DNA of 64,000 nt from Xylocopa sonorina (GCF_050948175.1 NW_027490171.1:1-64000); one strand, 5' to 3'. Counted from the stretch's first letter, positions 23,386-38,000 are shown. Notes: generated by a model from the sequence alone, not told the origin. A program made the numbers and translations.

Positions 23386-26300
23386 TATCGTAGGTATAGA
23401 GTTCTAATGCTTCTTAAAACGCGATATCGCATCTCATTTCTATGTTTCATGGTAAGATATAATATGATTTGCGAAGTATCATGTATTCCTCGTCTACACT
23501 TCAAATGAATGTAAATGCAACACTTCCTCGCTAGGAAATAGCGTTTGCAGATGTCTACGAATCGTAGCAATAGATTTCTAATGCTTCTTAAAACGCGATA
23601 TCGCATCTCATTTCTATGTTTCATGGTAAGATATAATATGATTTGCGAAGTGTTATGTATTCCTCGTCTACACTTCAAATGAATGTAAATGCGACACTTC
23701 CTTGTAAGGAAATAGCGTTCGCAGATGTCTACCTATCGTAGCAATAGAGTTCTAATGCTTCTTAAAACGCGATATCGCATCTCATTTCTATGTTTCATGG
23801 TAAAATATAATATGATTTGTGAAGTGTTATGTATTCCTCGTCTACACTTCAAATGAATGTAAATGCGACACTTCCTTGCTAGGAAATAGCGTTTGCAGAT
23901 GTCTACGTATCGTAGCAATAGAGTTCTTATGATTCTTAAAACGCGATATCGCATCTCATTTCTATGTTTCATGGTAAGATATAATATGATTTGCGAAGTG
24001 TCATGTATTCCTCGTCTACATTTCAAATGAATGTAAATGCGACACTTCCTTGCGAGGAAATAGCGTCTGCAGATGTCTAGGTATCGTAGCAATAGAGTTC
24101 TAATGCTTCATAAAACGGGATATCGCTTCTCATTTCTATGTTTCATGGTAAGATATAACATGATTTGCGAAGTGTTATGTATTCCTCGTCTACACATCAA
24201 TTGAATGTAAATGCGACACTTCCTTGCAAGGAAATAGCGTTTGCAGATGTCTACGTATCGTAGCAATAGAGTTCTTATGATTCTTAAAACGCGATATCGC
24301 ATCTCATTTCTATGTTTCATGGTAAGATATAATACGATTTGCGAAGTGTCATGTATTCCTCGTCTACACTTCAAATGAATGTAAATGCAACACTTCCTCG
24401 CTAGGAAATAGCGTTTGCAGATGTCTACGTATCGTAGCAGTAGAGTTCTAATGCTTCTTAAAACGCGATATCGCATCTCATTTCTATGTTTCATGGTAAA
24501 ATATAATATGATTTGTGAAGTGTTATGTATTCCTCGTCTACATTTCAAATGAATGTAAATGCGACACTTCCTTGCTAGGAAATAGCGTTTGCAGATGTCT
24601 ACGTATCGTAGCAATAGAGTTCTTATGATTCTTAAAACGCGATATCGCATCTCATTTCTATGTTTCATGGTAAGATATAATATGATTTGCGAAGTGTCAT
24701 GTATTCCTCGTCTACATTTCAAATGAATGTAAATGCGACACTTCCTTGCGAGGAAATAGCGTCTGCAGATGTCTAGGTATCGTAGCAATAGAGTTCTAAT
24801 GCTTCATAAAACGCGATATCGCTTCTCATTTCTATGTTTCATGGTAAGATATAACATGATTTGCGAAGTGTTATGTATTCCTCGTCTACACATCAATTGA
24901 ATGTAAATGCGACACTTCCTTGCAAGGAAATAGCGTTTCCAGATGTCTACGTATCGTAGCAATGGAGTTCTTATGATTCTTAAAACGCGATATCGCATCT
25001 CATTTCTATGTTTCAGGGTAAGATATAATATGATTTGCGAAGAGTCATGTATTCCACGACTACACTTCAAATGATTGTAAATGCGACACTACCTTGCTAG
25101 GAAATAGCGTCTGCAGATGTATAGGTATCCTAGCAATAGAGTTCTAATGCTTCTTAAAACTCGATATCGCATCTCATTTCTATATTTCATGGTAAGATAT
25201 AACATGATTTGCGAAGTGTTATGTATTCCTCGTCTACACATCAATTGAATGTAAATGCGACACTTCCTTGCAAGGAAATAGCGTTTCCAGATGTCTACGT
25301 ATCGTAGCAATAGAGTTCTTATGATTCTTAAAACGCGATATCGCATCTCATTTCTATGTTTCATGGTAAGATATAATACGATTTGCGAAGTGTCATGTAT
25401 TCCTCGTCCACACTTCAAATGAATGTAAATGCAACACTTCCTCGCTAGGAAATAGCGTTTGCAGATGTCTACGTATCGTAGCAATAGAGTTCTAATGCTT
25501 CTTAAAACGCGATATCGCATCTCATTTCTATATTTCATGGTAAGATATAATATGATTTGCGAAGTGTTATGTATTCCTCGTCTACACTTCAAATGAATGT
25601 AAGTGCGACACTTCCTTGCAAGGAAATAGCGTTTGCAGATGTCTACGTATCGTAGGTATAGAGTTCTAATGCTTCTTAAAACGCGATATCGCATCTCATT
25701 TCTATGTTTCATGGTAAGATATAATATGATTTGCGAAGTATCATGTATTCCTCGTCTACACTTAAAATGAATGTAAATGCGACACTTCCTCGCTAGGAAA
25801 TAGCGTTTGCAGATGTCTACGAATCGTAGCAATAGATTTCTAATGCTTCTTAAAACGCGATATCGCATCTCATTTCTATGTTTCATGGTAAGATATAATA
25901 TGATTTGCGAAGTGTTATGTATTCCTCGTCTACACTTCAAATGAATGCAAATGCGACACTTCCTTGTAAGGAAATAGCGTTCGCAGATGTCTACCTATCG
26001 TAGCAATAGAGTTCTAATGCTTCTTAAAACGCGATATCGCATCTCATTTCTATGTTTCATGGTAAAATATAATATGATTTGTGAAGTGTTATGTATTCCT
26101 CGTCTACACTTCAAATGAATGTAAATGCGACACTTCCTTGCTAGGAAATAGCGTTTGCAGATGTCTACGTATCGTAGCAATAGAGTTCTTATGATTCTTA
26201 AAACGCGATATCGCATCTCATTTCTATGTTTCATGGTAAGATATAATATGATTTGCGAAGTGTCATGTATTCCTCGTCTACATTTCAAATGAATGTAAAT

Positions 26301-28779
26301 GCGACACTTCCTTGCGAGGAAATAGCGTCTGCAGATGTCTAGGTATCGTAGCAATAGAGTTCTAATGCTTCATAAAACGCGATATCGCTTCTCATTTCTA
26401 TGTTTCATGGTAAGATATAACATGATTTGCGAAGTGTTATGTATTCCTCGTCTACACATCAATTGAATGTAAATGCGACACTTCCTTGCAAGGAAATAGC
26501 GTTTCCAGATGTCTACGTATCGTAGCAATAGAGTTCTTATGATTCTTAAAACGCGATATCGCATCTCATTTCTATGTTTCATGGTAAGATATAATATGAT
26601 TTGCGAAGTATCATGTATTCCTCGTCTACACTTAAAATGAATGTAAATGCGACACTTCCTCGCTAGGAAATAGCGTTTGCAGATGTCTACGAATCGTAGC
26701 AATAGATTTCTAATGCTTCTTAAAACGCGATATCGCATCTCATTTCTATGTTTCATGGTAAGATATAATATGATTTGCGAAGTGTTATGTATTCCTCGTC
26801 TACACTTCAAATGAATGTAAATGCGACACTTCCTTGTAAGGAAATAGCGTTCGCAGATGTCTACCTATCGTAGCAATAGAGTTCTAATGCTTCTTAAAAC
26901 GCGATATCGCATCTCATTTCTATGTTTCATGGTAAAATATAATATGATTTGTGAAGTGTTATGTATTCCTCGTCTACACTTCAAATGAATGTACATGCGA
27001 CACTTCCTTGCTAGGAAATAGCGTTTGCAGATGTCTACGTATCGTAGCAATAGAGTTCTTATGATTCTTAAAACGCGATATCGCATCTCATTTCTATGTT
27101 TCATGGTAAGATATAATATGTTTTGCGAAGTGTCATGTATTCCTCGTCTACATTTCAAATGAATGTAAATGCGACACTTCCTTGCGAGGAAATAGCGTCT
27201 GCAGATGTCTAGGTATCGTAGCAATAGAGTTCTAATGCTTCATAAAACGCGATATCGCTTCTCATTTCTATGTTTCATGGTAAGATATAACATGATTTGC
27301 GAAGTGTTATGTATTCCTCGTCTACACATCAATTGAATGTAAATGCGACACTTCCTTGCAAGGAAATAGCGTTTCCAGATGTCTACGTATCGTAGCAATA
27401 AAGTTCTTATGATTCTTAAAACGCGATATCGCATCTCATTTCTATGTTTCATGGTAAGATATAATACGATTTGCGAAGTGTCATGTATTCCTCGTCCACA
27501 CTTCAAATGAATGTAAATGCAACACTTCCTCGCTAGGAAATAGCGTTTGCAGATGTCTACGTATCGTAGCAATAGATTTCTAATGCCTCTTAAAACAAGA
27601 TATCGCAACTCATTTCTATGTTTCATGATAAGATGTAATATTCATTGCGAAGTGTTATGTACTCCTCGCCTACACTTCAAATGAATGTAAATGCGACACT
27701 TCCTTGCTAGGAAATAGCGTTTGCAGATGTCTACGTATTGAAGCAATAGAGTTCAAATGCTTCTTAAATCGAGATATTGCATCTCATATCTATGTTTCAT
27801 GATAAGATATAATATTCATTGCGAAGTGTTATACATTTCCCGTCTACGATTCAAATGAATGTAAATGCGACACTTCCTTGCAAGGAAATAGCGTTTGCAG
27901 ATGTCTACGTATCACAGCAATAGAGTTCTTGTGATTCTTAGAACGCGATATCGCATCTAATTCCTATGTTTCATGGTAAGGTATAATATGATATGCGAAG
28001 TGTTATGTATTCCTCGTCTACACTTCAAATGAATGTGAATGCGACTCTTCCTCGCTAGGAAATGGCGTTTGCAGATGTCTACGTATCGTAGCAATAGATT
28101 TCTAATGCTTCTTAAAACGCGATATCGCATCTCATTTCTATGTTTCAGGGTAAGATATAATATGATTTGCGAAGAGTCATGTATTCCACGACTAAACTTC
28201 AAATGAATGTAAATGCGGCACTACCTTGCTAGGAAATAGCGTCTGCAGATGTATAGGTATCCTAGCAATAGAGTTCTAATGCTTCTTAAAACTCGATATC
28301 GCATCTCATTTCTATATTTCATGGTAAGATATAATATGATTTGCGAAGTGTTATGTATTCCTCGTCTACACTTCAAATGAATGTAAGTGCGACACTTCCT
28401 TGCAAGGAATTAGCGTTTGCAAATGTCTACCTATCGTAGCAATAGTGTTCTCATGCTTCTTAAAACGCGATATCGCATCTCATTTCCATATTTCATGGTA
28501 AGATATAATATGATTTGCGAAGTGTAATGTATTCTTCGTCCACACTTCAAGTGAATGTAAATGCGACATTTCCTTGCAAGAAAATAGCGTTTGCAGATGT
28601 CTACGTATCGTAGCAATGGATTTCTGATGCTTCTTAAAACGCGATATCGCATATCATTTCTATGTTTCATGGTAAGATATAATATGATTTGCGAAGTGTA
28701 ATGTATTCTTCGTCCACACTTCAAGTGAATGTAAATGCGACATTTCCTTGCAAGGAAATAGCGTTTGCAGATGTCTACA
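23386..28779 (+). repeat. HOR copy, 31 monomers (5,394 bp), second copy
   Basis: Every marker of the first copy recurs 5,394 bp later, including the rare aaaacgggatatcgc (near 24115) and the gagatattgc unit (27771). Single-base differences I noticed are a at 23496 against g at 18102, c at 26994 against a at 21600, a at 28316 against g at 22922, and t at 28410 against g at 23016. From about 28605 the monomer types change although the length is kept. Confidence 0.92.
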
Positions 28780-28900
28780 TATCGTAGCAATGGATTTCTG
28801 ATGCTTCTTAAAACGCGATATCGCATCTCATTTCTATGTTTCATGGTAAGATATAATATGGTTTGCGAAGTGTCATCTATTCCTCGTCTACACTTCAAAT
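28605..28900 (+). repeat. Two-monomer replacement patch without length change
   Basis: The equivalent stretch of the first copy (about 23211-23506) has tatcgaagc, caagatatcgcaactc, gatgtaatattcatt and cacttacttg. Here the two units instead carry tggatttctgatgc, gcatatcattt, gtgtaatgtattcttcgtcc, tacatatcg and tatggtttgcg. Register with the 5,394-bp offset is restored by acgaatcg near 28950. Exchange of content at constant length is best explained by gene conversion, or by two compensating whole-monomer events. Confidence 0.7.
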
Positions 28901-31563
28901 GAATGTAAATGCGACACTTCCTCGCTAGGAAATAGCGTTTGCAGATGTCTACGAATCGTAGCAATAGATTTCTAATGCTTCTTAAAACGCGATATCGCAT
29001 CTCATTTCTATGTTTCATGGTAAGATATAATATGATTTGCGAAGTGTTATGTATTCCTCGTCTACACTTCAAATGAATGTAAATGCGACACTTCCTTGTA
29101 AGGAAATAGCGTTCGCAGATGTCTACCTATCGTAGCAATAGAGTTCTAATGCTTCTTAAAACGCGATATCGCATCTCATTTCTATGTTTCATGGTAAAAT
29201 ATAATATGATTTGTGAAGTGTTATGTATTCCTCGTCTACACTTCAAATGAATGTAAATGCGACACTTCCTTGCTAGGAAATAGCGTTTGCAGATGTCTAC
29301 GTATCGTAGCAATAGAGTTCTTATGATTCTTAAAACGCGATATCGCATCTCATTTCTATGTTTCATGGTAAGATATAATATGATTTGCGAAGTGTCATGT
29401 ATTCCTCGTCTACATTTCAAATGAATGTAAATGCGACACTTCCTTGCGAGGAAATAGCGTCTGCAGATGTCTAGGTAACGTAGCAATGGAGTTCTAATGC
29501 TTCATAAAACGCGATATCGCTTCTCATTTCTATGTTTCATGGTAAGATATAACATGATTTGCGAAGTGTTATGTATTCCTCGTCTACACATCAATTGAAT
29601 GTAAATGCGACACTTCCTTGCAAGGAAATAGCGTTTCCAGATGTCTACGTATCGTAGCAATAGAGTTCTTATGATTCTTAAAACGCGATATCGCATCTCA
29701 TTTCTATGTTTCATGGTAAGATATAATATGATTTGCGAAGTATCATGTATTCCTCGTCTACACTTAAAATGAATGTAAATGCGACACTTCCTCGCTAGGA
29801 AATAGCGTTTGCAGATGTCTACGAATCGTAGCAATAGACTTCTAATGCTTCTTAAAACGCGATATCGCATCTCATTTCTATGTTTCATGGTAAGATATAA
29901 TATGATTTGCGAAGTGTTATGTATTCCTCGTCTACACTTCAAATGAATGTAAATGCGACACTTCCTTGCGAGGAAATAGCGTCTGCAGATGTCTAGGTAT
30001 CGTAGCAATAGAGTTCTAATGCTTCATAAAACGCGATATCGCTTCTCATTTCTATGTTTCATGGTAAGATATAACATGATTTGCGAAGTGTTATGTATTC
30101 CTCGTCTACACATCAATTGAATGTAAATGCGACACTTCCTTGCAAGGAAATAGCGTTTCCAGATGTCTACGTATCGTAGCAATAAAGTTCTTATGATTCT
30201 TAAAACGCGATATCGCATCTCATTTCTATGTTTCATGGTAAGATATAATACGATTTGCGAAGTGTCATGTATTCCTCGTCCACACTTCAAATGAATGTAA
30301 ATGCAACACTTCCTCGCTAGGAAATAGCGTTTGCAGATGTCTACGTATCGTAGCAATAGATTTCTAATGCCTCTTAAAACAAGATATCGCAACTCATTTC
30401 TATGTTTCATGATAAGATGTAATATTCATTGCGAAGTGTTATGTACTCCTCGCCTACACTTCAAATGAATGTAAATGCGACACTTCCTTGCTAGGAAATA
30501 GCGTTTGCAGATGTCTACGTATTGAAGCAATAGAGTTCAAATGCTTCTTAAAACGAGATATTGCATCTCATATCTATGTTTCATGATAAGATATAATATT
30601 CATTGCGAAGTGTTATACATTTCTCGTCTACGATTCAAATGAATGTAAATGCGACACTTCCTTGCAAGGAAATAGCGTTTGCAGATGTCTACGTATCACA
30701 GCAATAGAGTTCTTGTGATTCTTAGAACGCGATACCGCATCTAATTCCTATGTTTCATGGTAAGGTATAATATGATATGCGAAGTGTTATGTATTCCTCG
30801 TCTACACTTCAAATGAATGTGAATGCGACTCTTCCTCGCTAGGAAATGGCGTTTGCAGATGTCTACGTATCGTAGCATTAGATTTCTAATGCTTCTTAAA
30901 ACGCGATATCGCATCTCATTTCTATGTTTCAGGGTAAGATATAATATGATTTGCGAAGAGTCATGTATTCCACGACTACACTTCAAATGAATGTAAATGC
31001 GGCACTACCTTGCTAGGAAATAGCGTCTGCAGATGTATAGGTATCCTAGCAATAGAGTTCTAATGCTTCTTAAAACTCGATATCGCATCTCATTTCTATA
31101 TTTCATGGTAAGATATAATATGATTTGCGAAGTGTTATGTATTCCTCGTCTACAGTTCAAATGAATGTAAGTGCGACACTTCCTTGCAAGGAAGTAGCGT
31201 TTGCAAATGTCTACCTATCGTAGCAATAGTGTTCTCATGCTTCTTAAAACGCGATATCGCATCTCATTTCCATATTTCATGGTAAGATATAATATGATTT
31301 GCGAAGTGTAATGTATTCTTCGTCCACACTTCAAGTGAATGTAAATGCGACATTTCCTTGCAAGAAAATAGCGTTTGCAGATGTCTACGTATCGTAGCAA
31401 TGGATTTCTGATGCTTCTTAAAACGCGATATCGCATATCATTTCTATGTTTCATGGTAAGATATAATATGATTTGCGAAGTGTAATGTATTCTTCGTCCA
31501 CACTTCAAGTGAATGTAAATGCGACATTTCCTTGCAAGGAAATAGCGTTTGCAGATGTCTACG
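28780..31563 (+). repeat. Contracted HOR copy, 16 monomers (2,784 bp)
   Basis: This is a third copy of the 31-mer with 15 monomers missing in two steps. Units from 29127 match 25995 (offset 3,132), so the 13 monomers equivalent to 23733-25994 are absent. From 30024 the offset falls to 2,784 (matching 27240), so two more are absent around 29950-30000, where the ccttgcgagg and tctaggtatcg unit directly follows an acgaatcg unit. The right part (30555 matches 27771 and 22377) is intact. Confidence 0.85.
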
Positions 31564-32015
31564 TATCGTAGCAATGGATTTCTGATGCTTCTTAAAACGC
31601 GATATCGCATCTCATTTCTATGTTTCATGGTAAGATATAATATGGTTTGCGAAGTGTCATCTATTCCTCGTCTACACTTCAAATGAATGTAAATGCGACA
31701 CTTCCTTGCAAGGAAATAGCGTTTGCAGATGTCTACGTATCGTAGGTATAGAGTTCTAATGCTTCTTAAAACGCGATATCGCATCTCATTTCTATGTTTC
31801 ATGGTAAGATATAATATGATTTGCGAAGTATCATGTATTCCTCGTCTACACTTCAAATGAATGTAAATGCAACACTTCCTCGCTAGGAAATAGCGTTTGC
31901 AGATGTCTACGAATCGTAGCAATAGATTTCTAATGCTTCTTAAAACGCGATATCGCATCTCATTTCTATGTTTCATGGTAAGATATAATATGATTTGCGA
32001 AGTGTTATGTATTCC
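31564..32015 (+). repeat. Right end of the 31-mer HOR family
   Basis: These units still carry the left-family types (tggatttctgatgc, tatggtttgcg, taggtatagag, gaagtatcatg, aatgcaacacttcctcgc, acgaatcg). Compared with 28431-29072 this passage has one more monomer (taggtatagag type) before the acgaatcg unit. The next unit begins a different HOR family. Confidence 0.75.
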
Positions 32016-35000
32016 TCGTCTACACTTCAAATGAATGTAAATGCGACACTTCCTTGCAAGGAAATAGCGTTTGCAAATGTCTACCTATCGTAGCAATAGT
32101 GTTCTAATGCTTCTTGAAACGCGATATCGCATCTCATTTCTATGTTTCATGATAAGATATAATATGATTTGCGAAGTGTCATGTATTCCTCGTCTACACT
32201 TCAAATGAATGTAAATGCGACACTTCCTTGCAAGGAAATAGCGTTTGCAGATGTCTACGTATCGTAGCAATAGAGTTCTAATGCTTCTTAAAACGCGACA
32301 TCGCATCTCATTTCTATGTTTCATCGTAAGATATAATATGATTTGCGAAGTGTTATGTATTCCTCGTCTACACATCAAATGAATGTAAATCCGACACTTC
32401 CTTGCTAGGAAATAGCGTCTGCAGATGTTTACCTATCGTAGCAATAGAGTTCTAGTACTTCTTAGAACGCGATATCGCATCTCATTTCTATGTTTCATGG
32501 TAAGATATAATATGATTTGCCAAGTGTTATGTATTCCTCGTCTACACTTCAATTGAATGTAAATGCGACACTTCCTTGCAAGGAAATAGCGTTTGCAGAT
32601 GTCTAGGTATCGTAGCAATAGAGTTCTAATGCTTCTTAAAACGAGATATTGCATCTCATATCTATGTTTCATGATAAGATATAATATTCATTGCGAAGTG
32701 TTATGCATTCCTCGTCTACGATACAAATGAATGAAAATGCGACACTTCCTTGCAAGGAAATAGCGTTTGCAGATGTCTACGTACCGAAGCAATAGAGTTC
32801 AAATGCTTCTTAAAACGGGATATTGCACCTCATATCTACGTTTCATGATAAGATATAATATTCATTGCGAAGTGTTATGTATTCCTCGTCTACACATCAA
32901 ATGAATGTAAATGCGACACTTCCTAGCAAGGAAATAGCGTTTGCAGATGTCTACGTATCGTAGCAATAGGGTTCTAATGCTTCTTAAAACGCGATATCGC
33001 ATCTCATTTCTATGTTTCATGGTAAGATATAAAATGATTTGCGAAGTGTTATGTATTCCTCGTCTACACTTCAAATGAATGTAAATGCGACACTTCCTTG
33101 CTAGGAAATAGCGTCTGCAGATGTCTAGCTATCGTAGTAATAGAGTTCTAATGCTTCTTAAAACGAGATATTGCATCTCATATCTATGTTTCATGATAAG
33201 ATATAATATTCATTGTGAAGTGTTATGCATTCCTCGTCAACACTTCAAATGAATGTAAATGCGACACTTCCTTGCAAGGAAATAGCGTTTGCAGATGTCT
33301 ACGTCTCGTAGCAATAGAGTTCTTATGATTCTTAAAACGCGATATCGCATCTCATTTCTATGTTTCATGGTAAGATATAATATGATTTGCGAAGTGTTAT
33401 GTATTCCTCGTCTACACATCAACTGAATGTAAATGCGACACTTCCTTGCAAGGAAATAGCGTTTGCCAATGTCTACCTATCGTAGCAATAGTGTTCTAAT
33501 GCTTCTTAAAACGCGATATCGCATCTCATTTCTATGTTTCATGATAAGATATAATATGATTTGCGAAGTGTCATGTATTCCTCGTCTACACTTCAAATGA
33601 ATGTAAATGCGACACTTCCTTGCAAGGAAATAGCGTTTGCAGATGTCTCCGTATCATAGCAATAGAGTTCTAATGCTTCTTAAAACGCGATATCGCATCT
33701 CATTTCTATGTTTCATCGTAAGATATAATATGATTTGCGAAGTGTTATGTATTCCTCGTCTACACATCAAATGAATGTAAATGCGACACTTCCTTGCTAG
33801 GAAATAGCGTCTGCAGATGTCTACCTATCGTAGCAATAGAGTTCTAGTACTTCTTAGAACGCGATATCGCATCTCATTTCTATGTTTCATGGTAAGATAT
33901 AATATGATTTGCCAAGTGTTATGTATTCCTCGTCTACACTTCAATTGAATGTAAATGCGACACTTCCTTGCAAGGAAATAGCGTTTGCAGATGTCTAGGT
34001 ATCGTAGCAATAGAGTTCTAATGCTTCTTAAAACGAGATATTGCATCTCATATCTATGTTTCATGATAAGATATAATATTCATTGTGAAGTGTTATGCAT
34101 TCCTCGTCTACACTTCAAATGAATGTAAATGCGACACTTCCTTGCAAGGAAATAGCGTTTGCAGATGTCTACGTATCGTAGCAATAGAGTTCTAATGCTT
34201 CTTAAAACGCGATATCGCATCTCATTTCTATGTTTCATCGTAAGATATAATATGATTTGCGAAGTGTTATGTATTCCTCGTCTACACATCAAATGAATGT
34301 AAATGCGACACTTCCTTGCTAGGAAATAGCGTCTGCAGATGTCTACCTATCGTAGCAATAGAGTTCTAGTACTTCTTAGAACGCGATATCGCATCTCATT
34401 TCTATGTTTCATGGTAAGATATAATATGATTTGCCAAGTGTTATGTATTCCTCGTCTACACTTCAATTGAATGTAAATGCGACACTTCCTTGCAAGGAAA
34501 TAGCGTTTGCAGATGTCTAGGTATCGTAGCAATAGAGTTCTAATGCTTCTTAAAACGAGATATTGCATCTCATATCTATGTTTCATGATAAGATATAATA
34601 TTCATTGCGAAGTGTTATGCATTCCTCGTCTACGATACAAATGAATGAAAATGCGACACTTCCTTGCAAGGAAATAGCGTTTGCAGATGTCTACGTGTCG
34701 AAGCAATAGAGTTCAAATGCTTCTTAAAACGGGATATTGCATCTCATATCTACGTTTCATGATAAGATATAATATTCATTGCGAAGTGTTATGTATTCCT
34801 CGTCTACACATCAAATGAATGTAAATGCGACACTTCCTTGCAAGGAAATAGCGTTTGCAGATGTCTACGTATCGTAGCAATAGGGTTCTAATGCTTCTTA
34901 AAACGCGATATCGCATCTCATTTCTATGTTTCATGGTAAGATATAATATGATTTGCGAAGTGTTATGTATTCCTCGTCTACACTTCAAATGAATGTAAAT

Positions 35001-38000
35001 GCGACACTTCCTTGCTAGGAAATAGCGTCTGCAGATGTCTAGGTATCGTAGCAATAGAGTTCTAATGCTTCTTAAAACGAGATATTGCATCTCATATCTA
35101 TGTTTCATGATAAGATATAATATTCATTGTGAAGTGTTATGCATTCCTCGTCTACACTTCAAATGAATGTAAATGCGACACTTCCTTGCAAGGAAATAGC
35201 GTTTGCAGATGTCTACGTATCGTAGCAATAGAGTTCTTATGATTCATAAAACGCGATATCGCATCTCATTTCTATGTTTCATGGTAAGATATAATATGAT
35301 TTGCGAAGTGTTATGTATTCCTCGTCTACACATCAACTGAATGTAAATGCGACACTTCCTTGAAAGGAAATAGCGTTTGCAAATGTCTACCTATCGTAGC
35401 AATAGTGTTCTAATGCTTCTTAAAACGCGATATCGCATCTCATTTCTATGTTTCATGATAAGATATAATATGATTTGCGAAGTGTCATGTATTCCTCGTC
35501 TACACTTCAAATGAATGTAAATGCGACACTTCCTTGCAAGGAAATAGCGTTTGCAGATGTCTACGTATCATAGCAATAGAGTTCTAATGCTTCTTAAAAC
35601 GCGATATCGCATCTCATTTCCATGTTTCATCGTAAGATATAATATAATTTGCGAAGTGTTATGTATTCCTCGTCTACACATCAAATGAATGTAAATGCGA
35701 CACTTCCTTGCTAGGAAATAGCGTCTGCAGATGTCTACCTATCGTAGCAATAGAGTTCTAGTACTTCTTAGAACGCGATATCGCATCTCATTTCTATGTT
35801 TCATGGTAAGATATAATATGATTTGCCAAGTGTTATGTATTCCTCGTCTACACTTCAATTGAATGTAAATGCGACACTTCCTTGCAAGGAAATAGCGTTT
35901 GCAGATGTCTAGGTATCGTAGCAATAGAGTTCTAATGCTTCTTAAAACGAGATATTGCATCTCATATCTATGTTTCATGATAAGATATAATATGACTTGC
36001 GAAGTGTTATGTATTCCTCGTCTACACATCAAATGAATGTAAATGCGACACTTCCTTGCTAGGAAATAGCGTCTGCAGATGTCTAGGTATCGTAGCAATA
36101 GAGTTCTAATGCTTCTTAAAACGAGATATTGCATCTCATACCTATGTTTCATGATAAGATATAATATTCATTGTGAAGTGTTATGCATTCCTCGTCTACA
36201 CTTCAAATGAATGTAAATGCGACACTTCCTTGCAAGGAAATAGCGTTTGCAGATGTCTACGTATCGTAGCAATAGAGTTCTTATGATTCTTAAAACGCGA
36301 TATCGCATCTCATTTCTATGTTTCATGGTAAGATATAATATGACTTGCGAAGTGTTATGTATTCCTCGTCTACACTTCAAATGAATGTAAATGCGACACT
36401 TCCTTGCTAGGAAATAGCGTTTGCAGATATCTACGTATCGTAGCAATAGAGTTCTAATGCTTCTTAAAACGCGATATCGCATCTCATTTCTATGTTTCAT
36501 CGTAAGATATAATATGATTTGCGAAGTGTTATGTATTCCTCGTCTACACATCAAATGAATGTAAATGCGACACTTCCTTGCTAGGAAATAGCGTCTGCAG
36601 ATGTCTACCTATCGTAGCAATAGAGTTCTAGTACTTCTTAGAACGCGATATCGCATCTCATTTCTATGTTTCATGGTAAGGTATAACATGATTTGCGAAG
36701 TGTCATGTATTCCTCGTCTACACTTCAAATGAATGTGAATGCGATACTTCCTCGCTAGGAAATAGTGTCTGCAGATGTCTAGGTATCGTAGCAATAGAGT
36801 TCTAATGCTTCTTAAAACGCGATATCGCATCTCATTTCTATGTTTCATGGTAAGATATAATATGATTTGCCAAGTGTTATGTATTCCTCGTCTACACTTC
36901 AATTGAATGTAAATGCGACACTTCCTTGCAAGGAAATAGCGTTTGCAGATGTCTACGTATCGTAGCAATAGGGTTCTTATGATTCTTAAAACGCGATATC
37001 GCATCTCATTTCTATGTTTCATGGTAAGATATAAAATGATTTGCGAAGTGTTATGTATTCCTCGTCTACACTTCAAATGAATGTAAATGCGACACTTCCT
37101 TGCTAGGAAATAGCGTCTGCAGATGTCTAGGTATCGTAGTAATAGAGTTCTAATGCTTCTTAAAACGAGATATTGCATCTCATATCTATGTTTCATGATA
37201 AGATATAATATTCATTGTGAAGTGTTATGCATTCCTCGTCTACACTTCAAATGAATGTAAATGCGACACTTCTTTGCAAGGAAATAGCGTTTGCAGATGT
37301 CTACGTATCGTAGCAATAGAGTTCTTATGATTCTTAAAACGCGATATCGCATCTCATTTTTATGTTTCATGGTAAGATATAATATGATTTGGGAAGTGTT
37401 ATGTATTCCTTGTCTACACTTCAATTGAATGTAAATGCGACACTTCCTTGCAAGGAAATAGCGTTTGCAGATGTCTAGGTATCGTAGTAATAGAGTTCTA
37501 ATGCTTCTTAAAACGAGATATTGCATCTCATATCTATGTTTCATGATAAGATATAATATTCATTGTGAAGTGTTATGCATTCCTCGTCTACACTTCAAAT
37601 GAATGTAAATGCGACACTTCCTTGCAAGGAAATAGCGTTTGCAGATGTCTACGTATCGTAGCAATAGAGTTCTTATGATTCTTAAAACGCGATATCGCAT
37701 CTCATTTCTATGTTTCATGGTAAGATATAATATGACTTGCGAACTGTTATGTATTCCTCGTCTACACATCAACTGAATGTAAATGCGACACTTCCTTGCA
37801 AGGAAATAGCGTTTGCAAATGTCTACCTATCGTAGCAATAGTGTTCTAACGCTTCTTGAAACGCGATATCGCATCTCATTTCTATGTTTCATGATAAGAT
37901 ATAATATGATTTGCGAAGTGTCATGTATTCCTCGTCTACACTTCAAATGAATGTAAATGCGACACTTCCTTGCAAGGAAATAGCGTTTGCAGATGTCTAC

